This document shows, in pieces, positions 57,030 through 64,000 of a stretch of 64,000 nt of DNA. The notes beneath the pieces were generated by a model. The model worked only from the letters and a program-made list of their open reading frames with translations. It had not been told where the DNA came from and ran no database searches. The stretch spans positions 1 through 64,000 of the forward strand of contig NZ_BMNB01000016.1 in NCBI RefSeq assembly GCF_014646235.1. The letters run 5' to 3'. This stretch comes from Micromonospora sonchi (GTDB lineage Bacteria > Actinomycetota > Actinomycetes > Mycobacteriales > Micromonosporaceae). How positions within the stretch are numbered: position 1 is the first letter of the stretch; the number at the start of each line of letters is the position of its first letter. The translations under genes and the position numbers were made by a program.

Positions 57030-58776
57030 CCTCGACCCAGACGGTGGTGTCGGTGGGGACGTGACCGGACTCGTCGAGCGGGCCGCTGCTGTGCAGCAGT
57101 TTCCCGGCGGGTGGCGGTACGGCGGCGGCACCGAAGTTGGTCAGTACGACCAGATTGCCGTTGCGGAACGCCAGCACCTCGTCGCCGGAGGCGAGCCACT
57201 CCAGGGTGCCCCGCCCCAGCCCGCGCTCACGCCGCAGGTGAAGCGCGGTCCGGTACATCTCGTACGTCGAGCCGGGCGTCCCGCGCTGGCGGTCCAGCGC
57301 GTACTCGGCCCAGATCGGTGGCTGCGGCAGCCAGCTCGCGTCGGTCGGCCCGAAGCCGTACGACGGGGCGTCGGCCTCCCACGGGATCGGTACCCGGCAG
57401 CCGTCCCGGCCCCGCTGGGTGTGCCCGCTGCGCTCCCAGGTGGGGTCCTGGCGGGCCTCGTCGGGCAGCGTGGTGTGCTCCGGCAGGCCGAGCTCCTCAC
57501 CCTGGTAGAGGTAGGCCGAGCCGGGCAGGGCGAGCATCAGCAGGGTGGCCGCCCGGGCGCGGCGCAGACCGGTGGCCGCGTCCGGCTGCTCGTCGTCGAC
57601 GCCGATGCCGTTGGGGCGGGGGGCGGTGCCGATCGGCAGCCCGAGCCGGGAGGCGTGCCGCACCACGTCGTGGTTGGACAGCACCCAGGTGGTGGGGGCG
57701 CCGACGGCATCGGTGGCCTCCAACGACCGGGTGATCACGGCGTACTGGGCCGGGGCCGTCCAGGAGGCGAGCAGGTATTCGAAGTTGAACGCCTGGTGCA
57801 TCTCGTCCGGGCGGACGTACCGGGCCAGCCGCTCGGCCGGCTCCACCCAGGCCTCGGCCACCAGGATCCGCTCGCCGGGGTAGCCGTCCAGCAGCCGCCG
57901 CCACTCCCGGTAGATCTCGTGTACGCCGTCCTGGTCCCACATCGGCGGGCGGGGTTTCTCCGCCTCCTGCCCGGACAGGATCTCCTGCGGCTCCCGCCAG
58001 TCGGCCAGGTCGGCCTGCTTGATCAGGCCGTGTGCCACGTCGACCCGGAAGCCGTCCACCCCGCGGTCCAGCCAGAACCGCAGCACGTCCAGGAACTCCG
58101 CCCGCACCTCGGGGTCGTCCCAGTTCAGGTCGGGCTGGCCGGGGTCGAACAGGTGCAGGTACCACTGCCCGTCGGCGACCCGGGTCCAGGCCGGCCCGCC
58201 GAAGACGCTCTGCCAGTCGTTGGGCGGCTCGGCGCCGTCCGCCCCGCGACCGTCGCGGAAGACGTAGCGCTGCCGTTCGGCGCTGCCCGGCCCGGCGGCC
58301 AGGGCGGCCTGGAACCACCGGTGGGCGCTGGAGGTGTGGTTGGGCACCAGGTCGACGATGACCCGCAGATTACGGGCCCGAGCCTGGGCGATGAGGTTGT
58401 CGGCGTCGGCGAGCGTGCCGAAGAGGGGGTCGACGTCGCGGTAGTCGGCCACGTCGTAGCCGGCGTCGGCCTGCGGTGAGGGGTAGAACGGGGAGAGCCA
58501 GATCGCGTCGACGCCCAACTCGACCAGGTGGTCGAGGCGGGCGGTGATGCCCGGCAGGTCACCGATGCCGTCGCCGCCGGAGTCGGCGAACGAGCGCGGG
58601 TAGATCTGGTAGATCACCGCCTCGGTCCACCAGCCGGTGGCGGGGACGGCGGCCTGTTCCTGGTGCGTCGCGATGGTGTTCAGGGCGTACTCCCATGGTC
58701 GTGCCGGCAGCTCCGCCGGGCGACGGTGTGGCTGTCGTTCAGTGTGCCCGCGCCGGTGCGGTCGACTCACGCACAA
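57025..58776 (-). CDS. GH13 alpha-glucosidase / oligo-alpha-glucosidase
   Basis: 583 residues if the ATG at 58774-58776 is used. Homology begins only at WWTEAVIYQIYPRSFADS (about residue 48), and the region before it has no good start with a ribosome binding site, so the first 30-40 residues are uncertain. GH13 motifs: VDLVPNHTS (region I), GFRVDVAHG with the nucleophile Asp (II), EAWVEPAERL with the acid Glu (III) and LSNHDVVRH (IV). The enzyme cleaves alpha-1,4/1,6-linked glucosides with retention. It is the last gene of the uptake locus on the minus strand and would hydrolyse the imported oligosaccharide in the cytoplasm. Repeat copy G supplies the stop. Confidence 0.9.
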   Translation of the reverse strand: MCVSRPHRRGHTERQPHRRPAELPARPWEYALNTIATHQEQAAVPATGWWTEAVIYQIYPRSFADSGGDGIGDLPGITARLDHLVELGVDAIWLSPFYPSPQADAGYDVADYRDVDPLFGTLADADNLIAQARARNLRVIVDLVPNHTSSAHRWFQAALAAGPGSAERQRYVFRDGRGADGAEPPNDWQSVFGGPAWTRVADGQWYLHLFDPGQPDLNWDDPEVRAEFLDVLRFWLDRGVDGFRVDVAHGLIKQADLADWREPQEILSGQEAEKPRPPMWDQDGVHEIYREWRRLLDGYPGERILVAEAWVEPAERLARYVRPDEMHQAFNFEYLLASWTAPAQYAVITRSLEATDAVGAPTTWVLSNHDVVRHASRLGLPIGTAPRPNGIGVDDEQPDAATGLRRARAATLLMLALPGSAYLYQGEELGLPEHTTLPDEARQDPTWERSGHTQRGRDGCRVPIPWEADAPSYGFGPTDASWLPQPPIWAEYALDRQRGTPGSTYEMYRTALHLRRERGLGRGTLEWLASGDEVLAFRNGNLVVLTNFGAAAVPPPAGKLLHSSGPLDESGHVPTDTTVWVEV

Positions 58777-59761
58777 CGAGCCGAGTGGGCAGGATCACCG
58801 TGCCCATGTCGGTCCCGCCGCCCCGCCCGGCGAGCGGGTCCAGCAGCATCTTCGCCGCGAGCCGGCCCTGCTCCGCCGCCGGCTGGGCGATGGTGCTCAG
58901 GCCGAGCACGCCGGAGAGCGCGTGGTCGTCGATGCCGATCACGCTGACGTCCTGCGGGACCCGCAGGCCGGCGTCGCGCAGCGCGGTCAGCGCCCCCATC
59001 GCCATCTCGTCGCAGGCGGCGAAGATGGCCGTCGGCGGGTCGCCGCGGCGCAGCAGTTCCTCGGTGGCCCGGGTGCCGCCGTCGATGTCGAAGCCGGATT
59101 CCACGTCAAGAGCCGGGTCCGGCCGCAGTCCGGCCGCGCGCAGCGCCTCCTGATAGCCCCGCCGCCGGTCCAGGTGCGCGGTGAAGGCGAGCTCGTCGTC
59201 GGGGTCGCCGGAGATGTGCGCGATCCGCCGGTGGCCCAGGTCCAGCAGATGCCGGGTCGCGGTCCGCGCCGCGGCGACGTCGTCGATGCGTACGCAGGGC
59301 CAGCTCGGCACCGCGGCCCCGGAGCTGATGGTGACCCCGGGCAGGTCGAGCGCGGCCAGGGCGCTCATCTCCGCGTCGCGCAGCGGGGTGGCGACCAGCA
59401 TGATCGCGTCCACCCGCTTCTGCAGGGCGGCGGTGCGCACCAGTCGCTGCCGGTTCCGCTCCCGCCCGCCGAGGTTGTGCAGCAGCAGGTCGTAGCCGGC
59501 CTCGTGGAGGAAGTCCTCGACCGCCTCGACGACCACACCGAAGAACCATCGGGTGATCCGGGGGACCACCACGGCGACACTGCCGGTCCGGCCGCCGGCC
59601 AGCCGTGACGCGCTCGGCGATACGGCGTACTGCAACTGCTCGGCCGCGGCCAGCACCCGGCGGCGGGTGGCTGCCGACACCGTCGGCAGTCCGCGTAGCG
59701 CCCGGGAGACGGTGGCCGTGGAGACTCCGGCCAGCCGGGCGACGTCGTCGATCTTCGTCAC
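58739..59761 (-). CDS. LacI-family transcriptional regulator of the alpha-glucoside locus
   Basis: 340 residues from the GTG 59759-59761 (VTKIDDVARLAGVSTATVSRALRG); a GTG five codons earlier (59776) is also possible. The HTH and hinge are clear: TKIDDVARLAGVSTATVSRALRGLPTVS. The effector domain ends in DVSVIGIDDHALSGVLGLSTIAQP, TRLVVRES. It is likely the MalR/AglR-type repressor of this locus and binds the palindrome at 63331. It overlaps the start of the GH13 gene by 38 bp and follows the second permease. Confidence 0.9.
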   Translation of the reverse strand: MTKIDDVARLAGVSTATVSRALRGLPTVSAATRRRVLAAAEQLQYAVSPSASRLAGGRTGSVAVVVPRITRWFFGVVVEAVEDFLHEAGYDLLLHNLGGRERNRQRLVRTAALQKRVDAIMLVATPLRDAEMSALAALDLPGVTISSGAAVPSWPCVRIDDVAAARTATRHLLDLGHRRIAHISGDPDDELAFTAHLDRRRGYQEALRAAGLRPDPALDVESGFDIDGGTRATEELLRRGDPPTAIFAACDEMAMGALTALRDAGLRVPQDVSVIGIDDHALSGVLGLSTIAQPAAEQGRLAAKMLLDPLAGRGGGTDMGTVILPTRLVVRESTAPARAH

Positions 59762-59819
59762 GCTAACCCCGATCACGCCCGTCGTGGGGGGGCCGCCCAG
59801 GCGGCGGCACCACGAGGGA

Positions 59820-60785
59820 TCAACCCTTGACGCTGCCGGTGAGCAGCCCCCGAACGAAGTAGCGCTGCAAGGACAGGAACACGAGCAGTGGTACGACGAT
59901 CGAGACGAACGCCCCGGCGGTCAGCCGTTGCCACTCGTTGCCCCGGGTGCCGGCCAGTTCGGCCAGGCGGACGGTGAGTGGCGCGGTGACCTCGCTGCCA
60001 CCGGCGAAGATGAGCGCGACCAGCAGGTCGTTCCAGACCCAGAGGAACTGGAAGATGCCGAACGCGGCCAGGGCCGGCGCGATCAGGGGAAGAACGATGG
60101 TGCGGAAGATCCTGGGGTGGCTGGCCCCGTCGACCCGGGCCGCCTCCATCAGGTCCTTCGGTAGTTGCGACATGAAGTTGTGCAGCAGGAACACGGCGAA
60201 CGGCAGTGCGAAGCAGGTGTGCGCGAACCACACCTGGGCGAAGTTCTGCGCGCCGTCGAGGTTCCAGGCGGGCATCAGGGTGACGCCGCCCAGGCTGAGT
60301 CCGCGTGAGAAGAAGCTCAGCAGCGGCACCAGGGCCATCTGCAGCGGCACGATCTGTAGCGCGAAGATGCCGATGTACACCCAGTCCCGGCCGCGGAAGT
60401 TCATCCACGCCAGCGCGTACGCGGCCAGGGACGCGAAGGCGAGCGGGAACAACACCGACGGCAGGGTGATCACCAGCGAGTTGATGAAGTAGTTGGCGAG
60501 CTGCCCGGAGGAGGAGGACTGCCCGAACAGCACGTCCTGGTAGTTCTCGAGGGTGAATTCCGGGTTGCTGAAGAAGTTCCACCAGCCGGTGGTCTTGATC
60601 TCCGCCTCCGGTCGGAGGGAGGAGACGAACAGACCGAAGGTCGGGATGGTCCAGACGATCGCGATCACGATCGCGACCAGGGTGGCGATGCGACTGTTCA
60701 GTCGCCTGCCCACCCGGGCGGCCCGGGTGGACCGCGGCTCGGTGGCCTGGGTGCCGATGGCAGCCGGGGGAGTGGTGGTGGTCAT
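59820..60785 (-). CDS. ABC sugar transporter inner-membrane permease (MalG type)
   Basis: 321 residues. Six transmembrane helices with the cytoplasmic EAA loop, MEAARVDGASHPRIFRTIVLPLIAP, that contacts the ATPase. The N-terminus is hydrophilic and poorly conserved. It is encoded one base after the MalF-type gene stop (TGAGATG). The ATPase is not in the locus, so the system probably uses a shared MsiK-like ATPase, as in Streptomyces. Confidence 0.93.
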   Translation of the reverse strand: MTTTTPPAAIGTQATEPRSTRAARVGRRLNSRIATLVAIVIAIVWTIPTFGLFVSSLRPEAEIKTTGWWNFFSNPEFTLENYQDVLFGQSSSSGQLANYFINSLVITLPSVLFPLAFASLAAYALAWMNFRGRDWVYIGIFALQIVPLQMALVPLLSFFSRGLSLGGVTLMPAWNLDGAQNFAQVWFAHTCFALPFAVFLLHNFMSQLPKDLMEAARVDGASHPRIFRTIVLPLIAPALAAFGIFQFLWVWNDLLVALIFAGGSEVTAPLTVRLAELAGTRGNEWQRLTAGAFVSIVVPLLVFLSLQRYFVRGLLTGSVKG

Positions 60786-60786
60786 C

Positions 60787-61839
60787 TCAGCCCTCCCGGC
60801 GCTGTCGACGCAGGTTGCGGATCTGGAAGATCACGATCGGTACCACCAGGACGAAGAGGAAGACCGCGAGCGCGGAGCCCTGCCCGTTCTCGCCGTACCG
60901 GAACGCCTGGTTGTACATTTCGTTGGCGATCACGCTGGTGTCGTAGTTGCCGTTGGTCGCGGTGCGGACGATGTCGAAGACCTTCAGCGTGGCGATCGAG
61001 ATGGTGACCACCACCACGATCAGCGCGGGTCGGATGCTGGGCAGAGTGATCTGCCGGAACATCTGCCACGGGTTGACTCCGTCGAGGCGGGCCGCCTCGA
61101 CGATGTCGGCCGGGATGGCCTTGATGGCGGCGGAGAGCACCACCATGGCGAAACCGGCCTGGATCCACACCATGATCACGATGAGCAGCAGCGTGTTCAG
61201 CGGTGAGTCGAGCAGCCACTGCCGGGGTGCGCCGCCGAGGCTGACCACGATCTGGTTGAGCAGGCCGATCTGTTCCTGGTCCTCGTCCCGGTAGGCGTAC
61301 ACGAACCGCCAGATGATGCTGGCGCCGACGAACGAGATCGCCAACGGCATGAAGATCAGCGACTTCGCCAGCGACTCCAGCCGGGCCTTGTCGACCAGTA
61401 CGGCGTAGAGCAGGCCCATGGCGGTGGCCACCAGCGGGACCAGGGTCACCCAGACCAGCGTGTTCAGCAGCACCCGGACGATCGCGTCCTCGGCGAACAT
61501 CCAGCGGTAGTTGTCCAGGCCGACCCAGTTCTGGCTGCCGCTGTCCATGAACGACAGCAGGGTGGTCCGGACCGCCGGGACGACCAGGCCGATCAGGAGC
61601 AGCAGCACCGTCGGTAGCAGGAAGAAGAGCGCGAACAGCCCCTCCCGGGGCTTGGTTCGGCGAGGCGGCGGAGAGCCGCTGACGGACGCCGCGACGAGTT
61701 GCGCCTCGCGATGCCGGGCGAAGAAGGCCGGTACCGCGTCGAGCAGGACGATCAGACCGCCGACCACCACCGCGAAGGCGACCAGCCCCCACAGCAGCAT
61801 CATGAGCTTCGGGGCCTGGTCGGCGAAGTCGAAATTCAT
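60787..61839 (-). CDS. ABC sugar transporter inner-membrane permease (MalF type)
   Basis: 350 residues from the ATG 61837-61839, after GGGAGGG; a TTG one codon earlier is the longest start. It has about seven to eight hydrophobic segments; an N-terminal helix and linker precede the core six helices. The EAA loop is VEAARLDGVNPWQMFRQITLPSIRP. Following the binding-protein gene by 64 bp and directly before the MalG-type gene, it forms the heterodimeric channel. Confidence 0.93.
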   Translation of the reverse strand: MNFDFADQAPKLMMLLWGLVAFAVVVGGLIVLLDAVPAFFARHREAQLVAASVSGSPPPRRTKPREGLFALFFLLPTVLLLLIGLVVPAVRTTLLSFMDSGSQNWVGLDNYRWMFAEDAIVRVLLNTLVWVTLVPLVATAMGLLYAVLVDKARLESLAKSLIFMPLAISFVGASIIWRFVYAYRDEDQEQIGLLNQIVVSLGGAPRQWLLDSPLNTLLLIVIMVWIQAGFAMVVLSAAIKAIPADIVEAARLDGVNPWQMFRQITLPSIRPALIVVVVTISIATLKVFDIVRTATNGNYDTSVIANEMYNQAFRYGENGQGSALAVFLFVLVVPIVIFQIRNLRRQRREG

Positions 61840-61903
61840 CAACCCTCCCAGGGAACGGAGCCGGTGGGCCGGTCCGCGCGCGCGGACCGGCCCACCACTG
61901 GAC

Positions 61904-63253
61904 TCACTTCCAGCTGCCCTCGATGCCCTTGAGCACGGTGGCGGTGTCCTTGCCGTTGATCCAGTCGACCATGCCCTTCCAGAAGGTCCCGGCGCCGACG
62001 GCGGCGGGCATCAGGTCGGAACCGTCGAACCGGAAGACCGACTTCTCGTCCTGCAGGGTCTGCACGGAGAGCTTGTCGATCGGGTTGGCGACGTTGGCCA
62101 GGTCGAGCTTCTTGTTCGCCGAGACCCAGTCGCCGATCTTCGCGCGGCTGTTGGCGTGCTCACCCGAGGCGAGGTAGGTCTGCACCGCCTGCACCTCCGG
62201 GCGGTCGCTGAAGGCGACCACGAACTCGCCGCCGCCGAGCACCGGCTTGCCCTTGGCCGGGTCGATGGCCGGGAAGTAGAACGCGAAGACGTCGCCGTCC
62301 TCGGCCACCCTGGTGCCCGACGGCCACTGGTTGGCGTAGAACGACGCCTGCCGGTGCAGCGCGCACTTGCCCTGCGTGATCGGTACGCCGGCCTCCTGGA
62401 ACGCGGTGGTGGCGATGCTGCGTACCCCGCCGAAGCCGCCGTTGACGTACTTCTCGTTCTTCAGGATGGTGCCGGCGCGGTCCACCGCCTCAACGACCCG
62501 CGGGTCGTTGAACGGGATCTCGTGGGTGGTCCACTGGTCGTAGACCTCGGGGCCCTGCGTGCGCAGCAGCACGTCCTCGATCCAGTCCGTGGCCGGCCAG
62601 CCGGTGGCCTCCTGGGACTCGATGCCGGCGCACCACGGCTTGACGCCGCTGTCCGCGATCGTGTCACTGAGCTTGATCATATCGTCCCAGGTGGTCGGGA
62701 CGGTCCAGCCCTTCTCCTGGAACATCTTCGGCGAGTACCAGACGAACGACTTCACGTTCGACCCGAGCGGCGCACCGTAGAAGGTGCCGCCGACGGTGCT
62801 GTACTTCAGCCAGTCGGCCGGGTAGTTCTCCTCGGCCATCGCCTTGGTCTCGGCGCTGGCCGCCTTGATCTGGCCGCGCTCGGCGAACCGCTGGAGCAGA
62901 CCCGGCTGCGGGATGAAGGCGATGTCCGGGGCGTTGCCGCCGTCGGCGCGTACGGGCAACTGGGCCTCGAACTCGCCACTGCCTTCGTGGTTGATATCGA
63001 TCCCGGTGCACTCCTCGAACTGCTTCCAGGACTGGTCGAGCCGGTCGGCCTCGATCTCCCGGATCGACGAGTAGATGGTGACCTTCTTGCCGTCGTGGCC
63101 CTGGTACTTCTCATAGGGAGCGCACTCGGCGGCACCGGCGTTGTTCTTGCCACTGTTGTCGTTGCTTCCGGTGCCGCACGCGGTGGCGCCGAGCGCCAGC
63201 CCGATCGCGCCAGCGATCGCGAGGGCCTGGCGTGGCCTGGCGTGGAACGCCAT
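61904..63253 (-). CDS. ABC sugar transporter solute-binding lipoprotein
   Basis: 449 residues. The N-terminus has a signal peptide with GLALGATAC, a lipobox-like site at Cys26, followed by a Gly/Asn/Ser linker. The type I sugar-binding fold shows KVTIYSSIREIEADRLDQSWKQFEECTGIDI, APDIAFIPQPGLLQRFAERGQI, FYGAPLGSNVKSFVWYSPKMFQEKGW and PTTWDDMIKLSDTI, typical of alpha-glucoside or maltooligosaccharide-binding proteins (MalE/AglE). It is anchored outside the membrane and hands the sugar to the two permeases. A LacI-type operator lies 78-91 bp upstream of its start, so expression should be induced by the transported sugar. Confidence 0.93.
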   Translation of the reverse strand: MAFHARPRQALAIAGAIGLALGATACGTGSNDNSGKNNAGAAECAPYEKYQGHDGKKVTIYSSIREIEADRLDQSWKQFEECTGIDINHEGSGEFEAQLPVRADGGNAPDIAFIPQPGLLQRFAERGQIKAASAETKAMAEENYPADWLKYSTVGGTFYGAPLGSNVKSFVWYSPKMFQEKGWTVPTTWDDMIKLSDTIADSGVKPWCAGIESQEATGWPATDWIEDVLLRTQGPEVYDQWTTHEIPFNDPRVVEAVDRAGTILKNEKYVNGGFGGVRSIATTAFQEAGVPITQGKCALHRQASFYANQWPSGTRVAEDGDVFAFYFPAIDPAKGKPVLGGGEFVVAFSDRPEVQAVQTYLASGEHANSRAKIGDWVSANKKLDLANVANPIDKLSVQTLQDEKSVFRFDGSDLMPAAVGAGTFWKGMVDWINGKDTATVLKGIEGSWK

Positions 63254-63330
63254 GCCGTCCTCCTTCCTAGCCGGCGCTGGCCAGGGTTGCATCCGGTTGA
63301 CCGCGCGCCGGTCCGATGGGCGTTTCCACA

Positions 63331-63344
63331 TGTAAGCGCTTGCA
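63331..63344. promoter_or_regulatory. LacI-type operator upstream of the sugar-binding protein gene
   Basis: TGTAAGCGCTTGCA is a 14-bp palindrome with one mismatched pair around the CG centre typical of LacI-family sites. It precedes the first gene of the locus that also encodes a LacI repressor. Confidence 0.8.
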
Positions 63345-63445
63345 TCCGGCGCGGTCCAGCCCGGAACGGACACGACCGAGTAACAATCCGAAAACCCGCT
63401 GGCTGCGGCTGAGCACCGCCGCGGGTGGCCGCGATGAATCCGCGG

Positions 63446-63946
63446 TCAGCCGTTCAGCTGCCAGACGGAGTAGTTCAGCGCGGCGGCGAAGGTGACCCAG
63501 GCCCAGTAGGGCAGCATGAGGGCCGCCGCGGGGCGGCTCACGCGCCGGAAGAACAGCACGGTCGCGCCGATCGCGAGCCAGAGCAGGACGACCTCGGCGA
63601 AGGCCAGCCCGTACCGTCCGGCGGCGAAGAAGAGCGGGGTCCAGGCGGCGTTGAGCACCAGTTGCACCACCCAGGCGACCAGCGCGGGGCTGAACCCCAC
63701 CCGGCGCCAGGCCAGCCAGCCGGCCAGCGCGATCGTCACGTAGAGCACGGTCCAGACCGGCCCGAACAGCCAGGGCGGCGGGGCCCAGGTGGGCTGCTCG
63801 ATGCTGGCGTACCTGGCCGCAGCGTTCGAGGCGGCCAGGCTGCCGACAGCGGCGGCGGCGAACACGGCCGCGACGAATCCGGCCAGCCCCCACCACCGTC
63901 GGGCCGTGCCGGTACGCCGTCGCGAGTGTTCCGTGGTTGTCCGCAC
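63446..63946 (-). CDS. TspO/MBR family membrane protein
   Basis: 166 residues from the GTG 63944-63946. Five transmembrane helices are visible. The TspO signatures include a helix-1 AAVGSLAA..., the WAPPPWLFGPVWTVLYVTIALAGWLAWR block and LNAAWTPLFFAAGRYGLAFAEVVLLW, with PYWAWVTFAAALNYSVWQLN at the end. TspO proteins bind porphyrins, heme intermediates or isoquinolines and modulate stress and photosynthesis genes in other bacteria; their actinobacterial role is unclear. It is separated from the sugar operon by about 100 bp and is probably independent. Confidence 0.93.
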   Translation of the reverse strand: MRTTTEHSRRRTGTARRWWGLAGFVAAVFAAAAVGSLAASNAAARYASIEQPTWAPPPWLFGPVWTVLYVTIALAGWLAWRRVGFSPALVAWVVQLVLNAAWTPLFFAAGRYGLAFAEVVLLWLAIGATVLFFRRVSRPAAALMLPYWAWVTFAAALNYSVWQLNG

Positions 63947-64000
63947 GGGATCAGGGTTCGCCGCGGGCGGGGACGATAAACCTGCCCTCGCGGGTGGGCT

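Noticed and set aside
1..64000. tRNA, rRNA, insertion sequences or prophage genes
   Set aside because: I looked for transposase and integrase motifs, tRNA cloverleaf ends and rRNA-like sequence and saw none. The only mobile-like sequence is the short 56-bp repeat.

Overview
The window is high-GC actinobacterial chromosome, most likely Micromonospora or a close relative in the Micromonosporaceae. Support comes from the GC-rich codon use and many GTG starts, the Scr1-type HTH/DUF397 pair, a four-gene conservon, two FilP/Scy-type coiled-coil proteins, and a roughly 56-bp intergenic repeat that I associate with this genus. I see no tRNA, rRNA, prophage, insertion sequence or CRISPR array. About 55 protein genes are annotated.

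Layout. 1-9.5 kb: end of a secreted protein gene, a VOC protein, a PduO-type cobalamin adenosyltransferase, a MurA with Asp at the fosfomycin-target Cys position, an ABC-2 exporter, a DUF1540 protein, a polysaccharide deacetylase, a DUF4126 membrane protein, the mismatch endonuclease NucS, an aldehyde dehydrogenase and an FHA protein. 9.5-15.5 kb: a tandem-duplicated 3-hydroxyacyl-CoA dehydrogenase, a small Cys/His protein between two copies of the repeat, an alpha/beta hydrolase, an AI-2E-family exporter and the HTH/DUF397 pair. 15.5-25.5 kb: two cytoskeletal coiled-coil proteins, methylmalonyl-CoA epimerase, thiolase, MeaB, an Asp23 protein, a thioredoxin-TPR protein and an arginase-family enzyme with an altered metal site. 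The series adenosyltransferase, murA, nucS, epimerase, thiolase, thioredoxin matches, from memory, the order Rv1314c-Rv1324 in Mycobacterium tuberculosis. The coiled-coil/epimerase/thiolase part matches Streptomyces filP-scy. This half is therefore conserved core chromosome.

25.5-47.8 kb: a repeat-rich convergent intergenic region, a lipoprotein class B PBP, the giant NAD-glutamate dehydrogenase, a class F-like sortase with a repeat-bearing surface protein, a CBM2-GH6 cellulase with a CebR-like operator, three small possibly linked proteins, a cvnABCD conservon, a beta-propeller lactonase-like protein and a secreted binding-protein/VWA fusion. 47.8-64 kb: an exopolysaccharide sugar-phosphate transferase, a divergent SpoIIE-type phosphatase, a MarR regulator, xylR divergent from xylAB, an MFS transporter, a complete alpha-glucoside uptake and hydrolysis locus (binding protein, two permeases, LacI regulator, GH13 enzyme) and TspO.

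How the genes work together. The second half is a plant-polymer sugar module: GH6 cellulase, xylose isomerase and kinase, and an oligosaccharide ABC system with GH13. Each has its own candidate operator (CebR-like, ROK/XylR, LacI). Adenosyltransferase, epimerase and MeaB support an adenosylcobalamin-dependent methylmalonyl-CoA mutase encoded outside the window. The most unusual non-coding feature is the seven-copy repeat: in five copies it directly follows or supplies the stop codon of the upstream gene, in the same orientation.
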